A DNA stretch of 36,540 nucleotides from assembly GCA_011523395.1 (NCBI GenBank), contig WTGW01000013.1, forward strand, positions 1 to 36,540, read 5' to 3'. The stretch comes from Acidimicrobiia bacterium. GTDB taxonomy: Bacteria; Actinomycetota; Acidimicrobiia; Spongiisociales; Spongiisociaceae. Below the pieces are notes generated by a model. The model was not told the origin of the DNA, did no database searches, and saw only the letters and a program-made list of their open reading frames with translations. The number at the start of each line of letters is the position of its first letter. The first letter of the stretch is position 1. Below, one piece after another: positions 1-6,423 of the stretch. The position numbers and the translations under genes were made by a program.

Positions 1-1470
1 CCCGTATGTCCCGCCCCCATCGCCGAGGGCGATTCCGACCGCATCGGGATGCGCTGGGACGGCCCCCCGATCGGCCCCAAGTACTTCTACGCCTACATCG
101 ATGGCCACACTGCCGACTACAGCGACTTCGCGGCCTATGGGAGGCTGAGGGTCGACGCCCAGGGCGATAGCGACACCCTGTGGGTCCCCGTGGTGACGAC
201 GCAGGACACCCGGCCTGAACACGACGAGACCTTCGAAATGGGCCTCTTCGCCCATGGCAGATTCCACTCCTGCGTCGTCACGATCGTGGACGACGACGCC
301 CCGACCATCACCGGGGTGGCCGTCACCTCCACGCCTGCCCGGGGAGACGCCTACCGCAGCGGGGAGAACATCGACATCACGCTGACCTTCGACATGGCGG
401 TAGATGTGGCAGGCGATGCCTGGCTGACCCTCCGCCTCGGTGACGGAGACGATTACACGCCAAGAGAAGCGCGGTACCTCCGGGGCTCCGGGACCAGACA
501 CCTGGTCTTCCGGTACCAGGTCCAACCCTCCGACAGTGACCCTGACGGCATCGCTGTCAGCGGCACCGCCCACGATGACGGCTCAACCCACGGCTTGGGC
601 GGCACCGTCTATGCGCGGGGGACCGACGTACCAATCGATCGCACCCATGCAGGTCTCGAAACGGCGGCCAACCACAAAGTCGACGGCAGACCCTATGTGA
701 AACATGTCGGGGTCATCTCAACGCCGCCCGACGGATGGGAGACCTACCGGGCTGGTCAGGCCATCGAGATCGCACTTACCTTCGACACCAACGTGGTCGT
801 GGAAGGAGAAGTGCGCCTGGGACTCTATGTCGGTCTGGTCCATGACAACTGGGCCGAAGCCTGGCGAGAGGCCGGCTACCTCAGAGGCTCGGGCACCGAC
901 ACCCTGGTCTTCGGCTACACCGTCGCGCCGGGAGACACGGACATCAGGGGGATCGCCATCCCCGGCGGCGCCATCGCAGTCCTGGGAAGCGGGACCATCA
1001 AGGCCGAAGGCATCGATGTCGAATACCAGATGCACTTCGCGGCTACCGGCCACCTCCCGGATCACAAGATCGACACCGCCGCTCCCACAGTGTCGGGCAT
1101 CTACCTCACATCCCGGCCCGCCAACGGGCAGGCCTACCAGGCGGGAGAAGTAATCAGGGTGGAAGTGGTGTTCAGCGAACCGGTCACCAAATCCGGCGAC
1201 CTCCGGTTGGAACTGGACATCGGCGGTGAGAACCGGCGTGCCACCCTCCGGCCCGATACCAACCCGAACCGGCGCTTCAACAACGACATGGTGTTCGAGT
1301 ACCAGGTCCAGGCAGGCGACACCGACCCCGACGGGATCGAGATCGGCGCCAACAGCATCCAACTCAACGGCGGCGCCATCCGCGACCGCGCGGGTAACCC
1401 CGCCGACCTCTCCCACCAACCCGTCGCCGCCGACCCGCACCAGGAGGTCAACACCGACGTCGAGTACTGA
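1..1470 (+). CDS. Calx-beta/Ig-like repeat protein, C-terminal part (5' truncated by window edge)
   Basis: The frame is open from base 1 to the TGA at 1468-1470, so only the C-terminal 489 residues are present and the start lies outside the window. The first ~95 residues end in a Calx-beta-like pattern (DETFEMGLF...VTIVDDD). Three related repeats of about 125 residues follow, near 301-690, 693-1075 and 1081-1455. Each has the layout [I/V]xGVxxTSxPxxGxxYxxGExI.[I/V]xLxF...G, then REAxYLRGSGTxxLVFxYxVxxGDxDxxGIxI. The third repeat carries the Ig/cadherin-like ending AIRDRAGNPADL. No membrane anchor or sorting motif is visible at the C terminus, which ends acidic. Proteins of this build are usually large, secreted or surface-located beta-sandwich arrays; a role in adhesion or binding is inference. 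No enzymatic domain is visible in this part. Confidence 0.8.
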   Translation, partial: PVCPAPIAEGDSDRIGMRWDGPPIGPKYFYAYIDGHTADYSDFAAYGRLRVDAQGDSDTLWVPVVTTQDTRPEHDETFEMGLFAHGRFHSCVVTIVDDDAPTITGVAVTSTPARGDAYRSGENIDITLTFDMAVDVAGDAWLTLRLGDGDDYTPREARYLRGSGTRHLVFRYQVQPSDSDPDGIAVSGTAHDDGSTHGLGGTVYARGTDVPIDRTHAGLETAANHKVDGRPYVKHVGVISTPPDGWETYRAGQAIEIALTFDTNVVVEGEVRLGLYVGLVHDNWAEAWREAGYLRGSGTDTLVFGYTVAPGDTDIRGIAIPGGAIAVLGSGTIKAEGIDVEYQMHFAATGHLPDHKIDTAAPTVSGIYLTSRPANGQAYQAGEVIRVEVVFSEPVTKSGDLRLELDIGGENRRATLRPDTNPNRRFNNDMVFEYQVQAGDTDPDGIEIGANSIQLNGGAIRDRAGNPADLSHQPVAADPHQEVNTDVEY

Positions 1471-1721
1471 CAGTTCCTCGGAAATGAGTATCACGAGGGC
1501 CCACCGACCTGAGTAGTCGGCGGACGGTCCAATTAGCTACCACTGACCTGAAACTCAGCAACCGAAGGAGCGTCTGGTCCGGGCGCACCGGATCAGACGA
1601 CTCCTGGCACCCCCAACCACGGCGGATAGCCGTCACATCCGACCCACAGATCGGGTCGTCGCTGAACCAGGTGGGGTAGCATTGCTAACCAATGGAGGAC
1701 ACAGCACTGAGAGGAGTGAAT

Positions 1722-1907
1722 GTGACCTCTGTTCCTGCCACCGACACCGCCGACAAGACCCTGACGCTGGCTGACATAGACGCGGCGACCGGGAAGAACC
1801 CGGATCCGACCGGGGACTTCGCCGCGGGTCGAACCCATTTCCACGAGAGCACGGACGACTTCCTAGCCTGCCTCGCCTCCCAACCCAGCGAGGCAACCAG
1901 CCGCTAA
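1722..1907 (+). CDS. Small hypothetical protein; candidate antitoxin partner of the downstream toxin
   Basis: This is a 61-residue acidic peptide (VTSVPATDTADKTLTLADID... to ...SEATSR). I prefer the GTG at 1722 because AGGAG lies at 1711-1715, six bases upstream; an in-frame ATG at 1692 has no clear ribosome binding site. I do not recognise a family and see no helix-turn-helix or ribbon-helix-helix pattern. It ends 10 bases before the toxin ATG at 1918, which is the spacing and order (small acidic gene first) of many type II toxin-antitoxin pairs. The antitoxin role is inferred from position only. The bases spanning its last codons and the toxin start recur at 2491-2530. Confidence 0.45.
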   Translation: MTSVPATDTADKTLTLADIDAATGKNPDPTGDFAAGRTHFHESTDDFLACLASQPSEATSR

Positions 1908-1935
1908 TCGTCCTCCAATGCCGACCCATGAGGAG
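1896..1935 (+). repeat. 40-bp repeat, copy 1 (toxin-antitoxin gene junction)
   Basis: The segment covering the last codons of the small gene, its TAA stop and the ATG of the toxin (CAGCCGCTAATCGTCC core, then ATGCCGAC) matches 2491-2530 with only a few differences. Copy 1 is inside an apparently intact gene pair; copy 2 stands alone after a decayed cupin fragment. Confidence 0.6.
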
Positions 1936-2229
1936 TCCGCCGCGTTCTTGCGCGACTTCAGGCACCTGACCGACTCGCAGAAGGCGCGATTCGCAAGAGC
2001 ACTCGCCCGATTCGTTGCTGATCTCCTAGCGATGGAGGCGGGCCAGAAGACCTGGTTCAGGCCAGGGCTACGCGTAAAGCCGGTGCGAGGTGCCCCTGAC
2101 CTGTTCGAGATGTCATGGGCACCTGATGGGCGCGCAACGTTCTCGTGGGGTGATCCCATTGTCAGCGGGACACGGCATGTCCTCTGGCACCGCTGCGGCA
2201 CCCACAACATCCTGCCGCGACCTGGGTAA
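1918..2229 (+). CDS. HigB/RelE-ParE-like toxin family protein
   Basis: 103 residues. The helical N-terminal half (FLRDFRHLTDSQKARFARALARFVADLLAME) is followed by a beta-rich half containing FRPGLRVKPVRGAPDLFEMSWAPDGRATFSWG and HVLWHRCGTHNIL. The order PGLRVK-V-G...[F/Y]EM[T/S]WAPDGRATF...HV[I/L]W.R.GTH.I matches, from memory, a widespread actinobacterial family of RelE/HigB-type ribosome-dependent mRNA interferase-like toxins. A killing or mRNA-cleaving activity is therefore family-based inference. The gene follows a small acidic gene by 10 bases, consistent with a two-gene toxin-antitoxin operon. The ATG at 1918 fits the family's usual start; no strong Shine-Dalgarno is visible, suggesting coupling to the upstream gene. 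Confidence 0.7.
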   Translation: MPTHEESAAFLRDFRHLTDSQKARFARALARFVADLLAMEAGQKTWFRPGLRVKPVRGAPDLFEMSWAPDGRATFSWGDPIVSGTRHVLWHRCGTHNILPRPG

Positions 2230-2306
2230 GTCGCCGCCTCATCCACCAAACCCACTCCGACAGGGGCCACCACTATGAACAGCGAGAGGTCAAAGAGTGG
2301 CGGGTG

Positions 2307-2481
2307 CCCTTAAGAGTGGAGAACCGGGGTTCCACCACGGTCTCGTTCGTGCTCAGCTTCGCACCACCACCTCCCCGAGTAGACCTCGCCACCTTGACGC
2401 AGTCAGCCATCGACCGCGGCCGGATAGTCATCGAAGCCCCGACGTAGAGGAGGTAGTAGGCCCGGCACCTTCCCCGGTTAG
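2307..2481 (+). pseudogene. Decayed duplicate of the 3' end of the cupin gene
   Basis: This stretch aligns along its whole length with 3441-3617, the last ~59 codons of the intact cupin gene. It shares GGAGTGGAGAACCGGGGTTC-like and TCAGCTTCGC blocks (for example GAGAACCGGGGTTCC and GTCATCGA) with scattered substitutions and short indels. The frame is broken relative to the parent (a TAG appears at the position of GATGTAGAA) and no start codon or N-terminal cupin half precedes it. It is therefore a partial, non-functional copy left by duplication or recombination about 1.1 kb from the source. The end at TTAG (2478-2481) corresponds to the parent's stop codon. Confidence 0.8.
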
Positions 2482-2490
2482 CCAACACAT

Positions 2491-2530
2491 ACAGCCGCTA
2501 ATCGTCCGCCGATGCCGACTACGTGAGGCG
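2491..2530 (+). repeat. 40-bp repeat, copy 2 (toxin-antitoxin junction remnant)
   Basis: About 35 of 40 bases match 1896-1935: AGCCGCTAATCGTCC is identical and ATGCCGAC is retained, but the would-be toxin frame stops after four codons (ATG CCG ACT ACG TGA). It directly follows the cupin remnant, so this spot has accumulated fragments of both neighbouring modules. Confidence 0.6.
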
Positions 2531-2559
2531 TGCTGAAGACCTGACAGTAGGGTGTTTCC

Positions 2560-3099
2560 ATGCGTATCAGGACTGCGGAACTGCAGGATGCCGACTCGCT
2601 CGCCAGGGTTCACGTCGACTCGTGGCGGTCCACCTATGCCGGCATCCTGCCCGACGAGTTCTTGGCCGGACTCTCGTACCGGGATAGGGAGTCGTTCTGG
2701 GAACAGGTCCTGACGACGGCGCGGCCCACCGTCAGCAATTTCCTCGCGGAGACCGAATCCGGTGAGGTGGTTGGCATGGCCGCGGGAGGGCCGGAGCGCA
2801 CCGGAAACGAGACCTACGTGGGGGAGCTCTATCTCGTCTACCTGCTCGAGCAGTACCAGCGCAGGGGTTTGGGGCGCCTCCTCGTCTCGGCCGTGGCGGA
2901 GAGGCTGGTGGCGGACGGGTTCGAATCGATGCTGCTGTGGGTGGCGAAGGACAACCATCCCGCCTGCCGCTTCTACGAGGCGCTCGGAGGGGAACCGATC
3001 GACAGCAGAACGATCGACATCGCCGGAGCAGGCATAGCCGAGGTGGCCTACGGATGGCGGCAGGTAGCCGACCTGGTGACCGATCAAGCAGGAGTCTGA
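2560..3099 (+). CDS. GNAT-family N-acetyltransferase
   Basis: 179 residues, the usual size for a single GNAT domain. The N-terminal strand-helix MRIRTAELQDADSLARVHVDSW is typical of the RimI-like branch. Motif A, which binds the acetyl-CoA pyrophosphate, is seen at about residues 100-105 as QRRGLG, preceded by the beta-4 strand YVGELYLVYL. Motif B follows as LWVAKDNHPACRFYEALGG, ending in the common FYE.LGG pattern. These features support acyl transfer from acetyl-CoA to an amine, but the substrate cannot be told. It stands as a single gene on the same strand as its neighbours. ATG 2560 is the first plausible start and the only one that keeps the complete first strand. Confidence 0.88.
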   Translation: MRIRTAELQDADSLARVHVDSWRSTYAGILPDEFLAGLSYRDRESFWEQVLTTARPTVSNFLAETESGEVVGMAAGGPERTGNETYVGELYLVYLLEQYQRRGLGRLLVSAVAERLVADGFESMLLWVAKDNHPACRFYEALGGEPIDSRTIDIAGAGIAEVAYGWRQVADLVTDQAGV

Positions 3100-3179
3100 G
3101 CAACCCGCAGAGGCAGCCACAGGCCCCTAGGACCAGCACTACAGTGGAGCGCCCAAATCGCCTGCCCGGGACCGTGATC

Positions 3180-3617
3180 ATGTCCATCCGAAGGTTCACC
3201 GAAGTCGAGGCCTACCAGCACGCAGACGACGGCTACTACTACCGGCCGCTGGTTGCCGGGAAAGAGCTGTTCTCCTACGTGGCCCACGTGCCCGCCGGCG
3301 GCTACATGCCACCCGATGCTGAAGAAGCCGAGCTCTTCGAGCTCTCGCTGTTCATGCTCGAAGGACACCTCGACGGGATCCTCGACCAAGACCGCGTGGC
3401 CCTCTCTCCCGGCGATGCGCTCCACATTCCCCGGGGTATGCCCTTCGGAGTGGAGAACCGGGGTTCCGCCACGGTCTCCTTCGTCCTCAGCTTCGCCCCA
3501 CCACCCCCCGGAGTAGACCTCGAAACCATGAAGCAATCGGCCATAGAACGCGGCCGAGTGGTCATCGACGCCGCCGATGTAGAAGACGTGGTCGGCCCAG
3601 TCACCTTCCCGGCGTAG
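3180..3617 (+). CDS. Cupin-domain protein
   Basis: 145 residues forming one small beta-barrel. Cupin motif 1 region: FSYVAHVPAGGYMPPDAEEAELFELSLFMLEGHLDGILDQDRVALSPGD; motif 2 region: ALHIPRGMPFGVENRGSATVSFVLSFAPPPPG. The classical metal-binding histidines of motif 1 (HxH) are absent: the pattern reads GGYMPPDAEEAEL, so metal use is uncertain. The phrase LSPGDALHIPRGMPFGVEN is the typical PGD..[H/Y].P.G..H...N signature with F-G in place of the usual H. Function is unknown; such proteins are often small-molecule isomerases, dioxygenases or sensors. The start ATG at 3180 begins MSIRRF; a GTG two codons upstream is an alternative. Its 3' third is duplicated as a remnant at 2307-2481. Confidence 0.8.
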   Translation: MSIRRFTEVEAYQHADDGYYYRPLVAGKELFSYVAHVPAGGYMPPDAEEAELFELSLFMLEGHLDGILDQDRVALSPGDALHIPRGMPFGVENRGSATVSFVLSFAPPPPGVDLETMKQSAIERGRVVIDAADVEDVVGPVTFPA

Positions 3618-3666
3618 GCATCAGAATCCCGGCCGGCGGTTTGGACTCGAGACAACAGGGGCGTAG

Positions 3667-4728
3667 ATGACTATCTCGGGAATCTGGACGCGAAACGATG
3701 AAGTATGGGAACTCAGCCGACCCGAAGGGTTCCCCGACGAGGCGACACTACACAGGCTGATCGAAGACACGCCAGAGATGCTGCCTCTGGCCGGCGCCCC
3801 GGCACTCCTGGTACTCGGTAGGGAAGTGCCCCTGGGATCCGGCTACGCGGACCTCGTGGGGGTGGAGGCGTCGGGCCGACCGGTCATCATCGAGATCAAG
3901 CTGGCGCAGAACAACGAGGCTCGCCGCGCTGTTGTTGCGCAAATCCTCGCCTACGCGGCGAACCTCCACGGTACGACCCGCGAACAACTGGAGGATCGCT
4001 TCAGCTCGGAGCTGAAGCAGCGCGGCCACGAGTCCCTTGTGGATGCGATGAGATCGGTGGATGAGGAGGCGCTCGACAGCGAGGAGTTCACAACATCTCT
4101 CGACGAGCACCTGCAAGAGGGCAGGTTCCGGCTCGTGTTCGTACTCGACGAAGTGCCGGCGGAGTTGATGACACTTGTCGCCTACCTGGAACACGTCACC
4201 GACAAGTTGATGATCGACCTAGTCGCCGTTAACTCCTTCGACGTGGGCGGCGCTTCCGTCGTCCTGCCGCAACGGGTAACCCCCGAACGGCACGAAGTAA
4301 CCGTCAACGAGAAACGCCGCGGCAAGTCCGGCACCCTCTATCGGGGGAGCGAAAGATTCGAGCAGAGCATCAGCCAAGCACCTCCCGAGAGCCACGAGAC
4401 ACTGCACAGTCTGCTCCTGTGGGCTCGCAGCCTCGAAGCGAACGGTTGGGTACGACTCGCTACCTTCGAGGGCAAGGGAGCGAAGCGATTCACCTTGCTC
4501 CCACGTCTGGTGGTCGAGAACGTGGGCCTAGTCACGATCTGGAACGAGCGCGGCGCCTACCTGGCCTTCTGGCGCAGCGTATTCGAGAAGAGGGCACCTC
4601 AATTCATCGACCCGATCGAGAAACTGCTTGACACCCGGCTCGGCCAGGGCACGACAACTCGGAATATCAGCGAGAACCTCCTCTCCACCCTTACGGAGGC
4701 ATACGAACACGCGGCCCGCCGAGGTTGA
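3667..4728 (+). CDS. PD-(D/E)xK nuclease-like protein
   Basis: 353 residues. The N-terminal ~110 residues carry a recognisable PD-(D/E)xK core of the NucS/DUF91-like type: E33 in the first helix (LIEDTPEML), D62 in GSGYADLVGV, E76-x-K78 in VIIEIKLA and Q92 in VVAQILAYAANL. This is the arrangement G.ADL...G...EIK....ARR.VVAQIL.YAA seen in many such proteins. The rest (about 120-353) is predicted mixed alpha/beta with no family I recognise; residues ~245-320 (LLLWARSLEANGWVRLATFEGKGAKRFTLLPRL) look like a compact DNA- or substrate-handling domain. All four core residues are present, so DNA cleavage is possible but untested. A second PD-(D/E)xK gene follows after 160 bp in the same direction. 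ATG 3667 is the first start in the frame. Confidence 0.75.
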   Translation: MTISGIWTRNDEVWELSRPEGFPDEATLHRLIEDTPEMLPLAGAPALLVLGREVPLGSGYADLVGVEASGRPVIIEIKLAQNNEARRAVVAQILAYAANLHGTTREQLEDRFSSELKQRGHESLVDAMRSVDEEALDSEEFTTSLDEHLQEGRFRLVFVLDEVPAELMTLVAYLEHVTDKLMIDLVAVNSFDVGGASVVLPQRVTPERHEVTVNEKRRGKSGTLYRGSERFEQSISQAPPESHETLHSLLLWARSLEANGWVRLATFEGKGAKRFTLLPRLVVENVGLVTIWNERGAYLAFWRSVFEKRAPQFIDPIEKLLDTRLGQGTTTRNISENLLSTLTEAYEHAARRG

Positions 4729-4801
4729 GACGGTTGTCGAGGCCATCCAGAGGCGGATCATCGGGATAGCGGAGAACCCGTACGCGCTGCGAAAGACCTG
4801 A
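4721..4801 (+). pseudogene. Possible 3' remnant of an unidentified gene
   Basis: In the +1 frame relative to the preceding gene, bases 4721-4801 encode EVETVVEAIQRRIIGIAEN then PYALRKT and a TGA. The amphipathic helix followed by NPYALRKT looks protein-like, but there is no start codon or ribosome site in this frame and no longer ORF. It could be the fossil of a lost gene or a frameshifted tail of the upstream nuclease-like gene; it could also be chance. Confidence 0.25.
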
Positions 4802-4887
4802 ACCCTGGCATTGGTGGGTATGGGTCGGCGGGGGAGTGTCACTGCCGAGTGGTATCAAGTAGGTTCTCGTAAAGGAGAGGACTCGCA

Positions 4888-5988
4888 GTGGCTGTTGAGA
4901 TGGCGATCTGGAGGATGACCGAGGCAGGGCCTCGGCATCTGGTGTCATCGCCGCTCGATTCAGAACAGCGTCTCGAGGACATGCTCGCTGAAGATCCCGG
5001 CATGTGCGGGATGGACCTGCTTGTCGTTGGACGCCAGGTGCGGACCCGATATGGCGGATACATTGATCTCTTGGCCCTGGATGCTGACGGTCGCGCCCAT
5101 GTCCTCGAGCTAAAGCGTGATCGGACTCCTCGCGACGTTGTCGCCCAGACACTCGACTACGGGTCCTGGGTACAGGATCTAGGCGTCGAGGACCTGGAGC
5201 AGATCTATCTGGACCACCATGATGGCGAGACCGACCTCGGAGAGGCCTTCGCCGAGCGATTCGACAGCCCGCTGCCGGATGTGGTCAACGCCGATCAGCA
5301 GTTCACGATCATCGCATCCGAACTCGACCAGACCTCTGATCGCATCGTCGAGTTCCTCGCAGAGTCCTACGGCGTACCCATCAACGCCGTGTTCTTCCGC
5401 CACTTCAGGGATGAGGACCGTGACTACCTCGCCCGAACATGGCTGCTCGATCCTCAGCCGGACGGAGACACGACCCAGCGACCATCGCGGCGGAAGAGCA
5501 GGCCATGGAACGGCCGGGACTTCTACTGCGTCCTCGACCGGGCCGATCAGCCCGAACGCTGGTCCGTAGCCAGAAAATACGGTCTCCTAAGCGCAGGCGG
5601 GGGATCGCGCTACTGGAAACCCCTAAGACACCTCACACCGGGTAAACGCGTGTTCGCATATGTGGGTGGCGCCGGCTATGTCGGCATAGGCCGGGTCACG
5701 GGCGAGATGACTCCCGCTCGCGCTGCCGACGTTGAGATCGACGGGCAAAGCCAACCGCTCCTCAGTCAACCAGAGCTAAGCGCCGAGAAGTGGAAGAACG
5801 CCGCCTCGGAGGACCCCGATCTGACGGAGATGGTCGTACCGGTCGAGTGGCTGGGCACCCGGCCCATCGAGGACGCGGTCTGGGAACGCGGCCTTTTCTC
5901 CTCACAGCACGTCGCCTGCAAACTCCGCGATGAGAACACGATCAGGACAGTCCAGTCCGCATTCGGACTTGACCCCACAATCGACTAA
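4888..5988 (+). CDS. PD-(D/E)xK (NucS/DUF91-like) protein with C-terminal EVE-like domain
   Basis: 366 residues. The start is GTG 4888, fixed by AAAGGAGAGG at 4871-4880. The N-terminal nuclease-like core shows E30 (QRLEDML), D60 (YGGYIDLLALD), E74-x-K76 (HVLELKRDRT) and Q87 (VVAQTLDYGSWV), a close match to the NucS-type C-terminal nuclease fold. After a middle region (110-205, including a possible DNA-contact segment rich in R/K at 198-210) a second domain starts near 211: DFYCVLDR...RYWKPLRHLTPGKRVFAYVGGAGYVGIGRVTG. This resembles EVE/ASCH-like (PUA-fold) domains, which bind modified bases or RNA; that assignment is by pattern only. The pairing suggests a nuclease guided by base modification, perhaps restriction-like. 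The neighbouring gene 160 bp upstream is also PD-(D/E)xK. Confidence 0.75.
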   Translation: MAVEMAIWRMTEAGPRHLVSSPLDSEQRLEDMLAEDPGMCGMDLLVVGRQVRTRYGGYIDLLALDADGRAHVLELKRDRTPRDVVAQTLDYGSWVQDLGVEDLEQIYLDHHDGETDLGEAFAERFDSPLPDVVNADQQFTIIASELDQTSDRIVEFLAESYGVPINAVFFRHFRDEDRDYLARTWLLDPQPDGDTTQRPSRRKSRPWNGRDFYCVLDRADQPERWSVARKYGLLSAGGGSRYWKPLRHLTPGKRVFAYVGGAGYVGIGRVTGEMTPARAADVEIDGQSQPLLSQPELSAEKWKNAASEDPDLTEMVVPVEWLGTRPIEDAVWERGLFSSQHVACKLRDENTIRTVQSAFGLDPTID

Positions 5989-6081
5989 TCGACCATCCCG
6001 CAAGGAACCGTCTGCCGGATAACCGGACGTAGGCAGGAGCGATGGACCTCGGGAAGCCGGGCGCTACCAGACGAGGTCAGA

Positions 6082-6109
6082 GTGTCCCATAATGCATGTT
6101 ATGTAAAGT
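6082..6109 (+). other. dif-like XerC/XerD recombination site
   Basis: The 28 bases have the 11-6-11 architecture of a Xer site. The left arm is GTGTCCCATAA (6082-6092), the centre TGCATG (6093-6098) and the right arm TTATGTAAAGT (6099-6109). The inner pentamers CATAA/TTATG form the inverted repeat typical of dif. The right (XerD-side) arm matches the E. coli arm TTATGTTAAAT at 9 of 11 positions and the actinobacterial form TTATGTCAAGT, as I remember it, at 10 of 11. The left arm matches E. coli GGTGCGCATAA at 7 of 11. It lies in a gene-free gap. It could be the chromosomal dif, or a dif-like site used by an integrated element or phage. Confidence 0.7.
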
Positions 6110-6389
6110 TGTGGTTCCGATGATCCACCTGTATCCCTACCCTCGATCTCCTATCCCATCCAACGCCGGCGAAGTCCCATGACTCCGGCGAAGGGGGCCC
6201 AGGTCCGTCGTGAATGTCCCAAGGCCGGGTAACGAGTCACGGAGACCGTGAAGTTTCCTAGCGAGCGTGTTCACTCCCTGGCCGAGTTCGACGCCGGACC
6301 TGTTGGGAATCCGCATCCTCGGCGATCGCGATACTGCTCTACCCCAGAGTGCCCTGTCCAGCACACCCCGCGGGATGCTCCGGAGCCTG

Positions 6390-6422
6390 ATGCGGTGATT
6401 AGCTGCTACAATCACCGCATCT
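6390..6422 (+). promoter_or_regulatory. Operator-like perfect palindrome over the Fic gene promoter
   Basis: A perfect 12-bp inverted repeat (GATGCGGTGATT at 6390-6401 and its complement AATCACCGCATC at 6411-6422) with a 9-bp spacer ends one base before the Fic ATG at 6424. A third half-site ATGCGG is the start of the coding region itself (6424-6429). A -10-like TACAAT lies in the spacer and right arm at 6408-6413, so transcription would begin about at the ATG, giving a leaderless mRNA, and a protein bound to the palindrome would block it. The Fic protein has its own C-terminal winged helix, so autoregulation is a reasonable inference. Confidence 0.6.
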
Positions 6423-6423
6423 T

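Larger units (their letters stand above)
5989..6423. other. Intergenic region without a supported gene
   Basis: 435 bases separate the second nuclease-like gene from the Fic gene. The only clear signals are the dif-like site (6082-6109) and the palindrome at 6390-6422. Short ORFs on either strand here have no family resemblance and no convincing ribosome sites. The local AT-rich patch around 6088-6110 stands out against the GC-rich surroundings. Confidence 0.6.

Noticed and set aside
6137-6415. A 92-residue minus-strand ORF in the gap before the Fic gene
   Set aside because: Arginine-rich composition, no family pattern and no ribosome site; it also reads through the palindromic operator.
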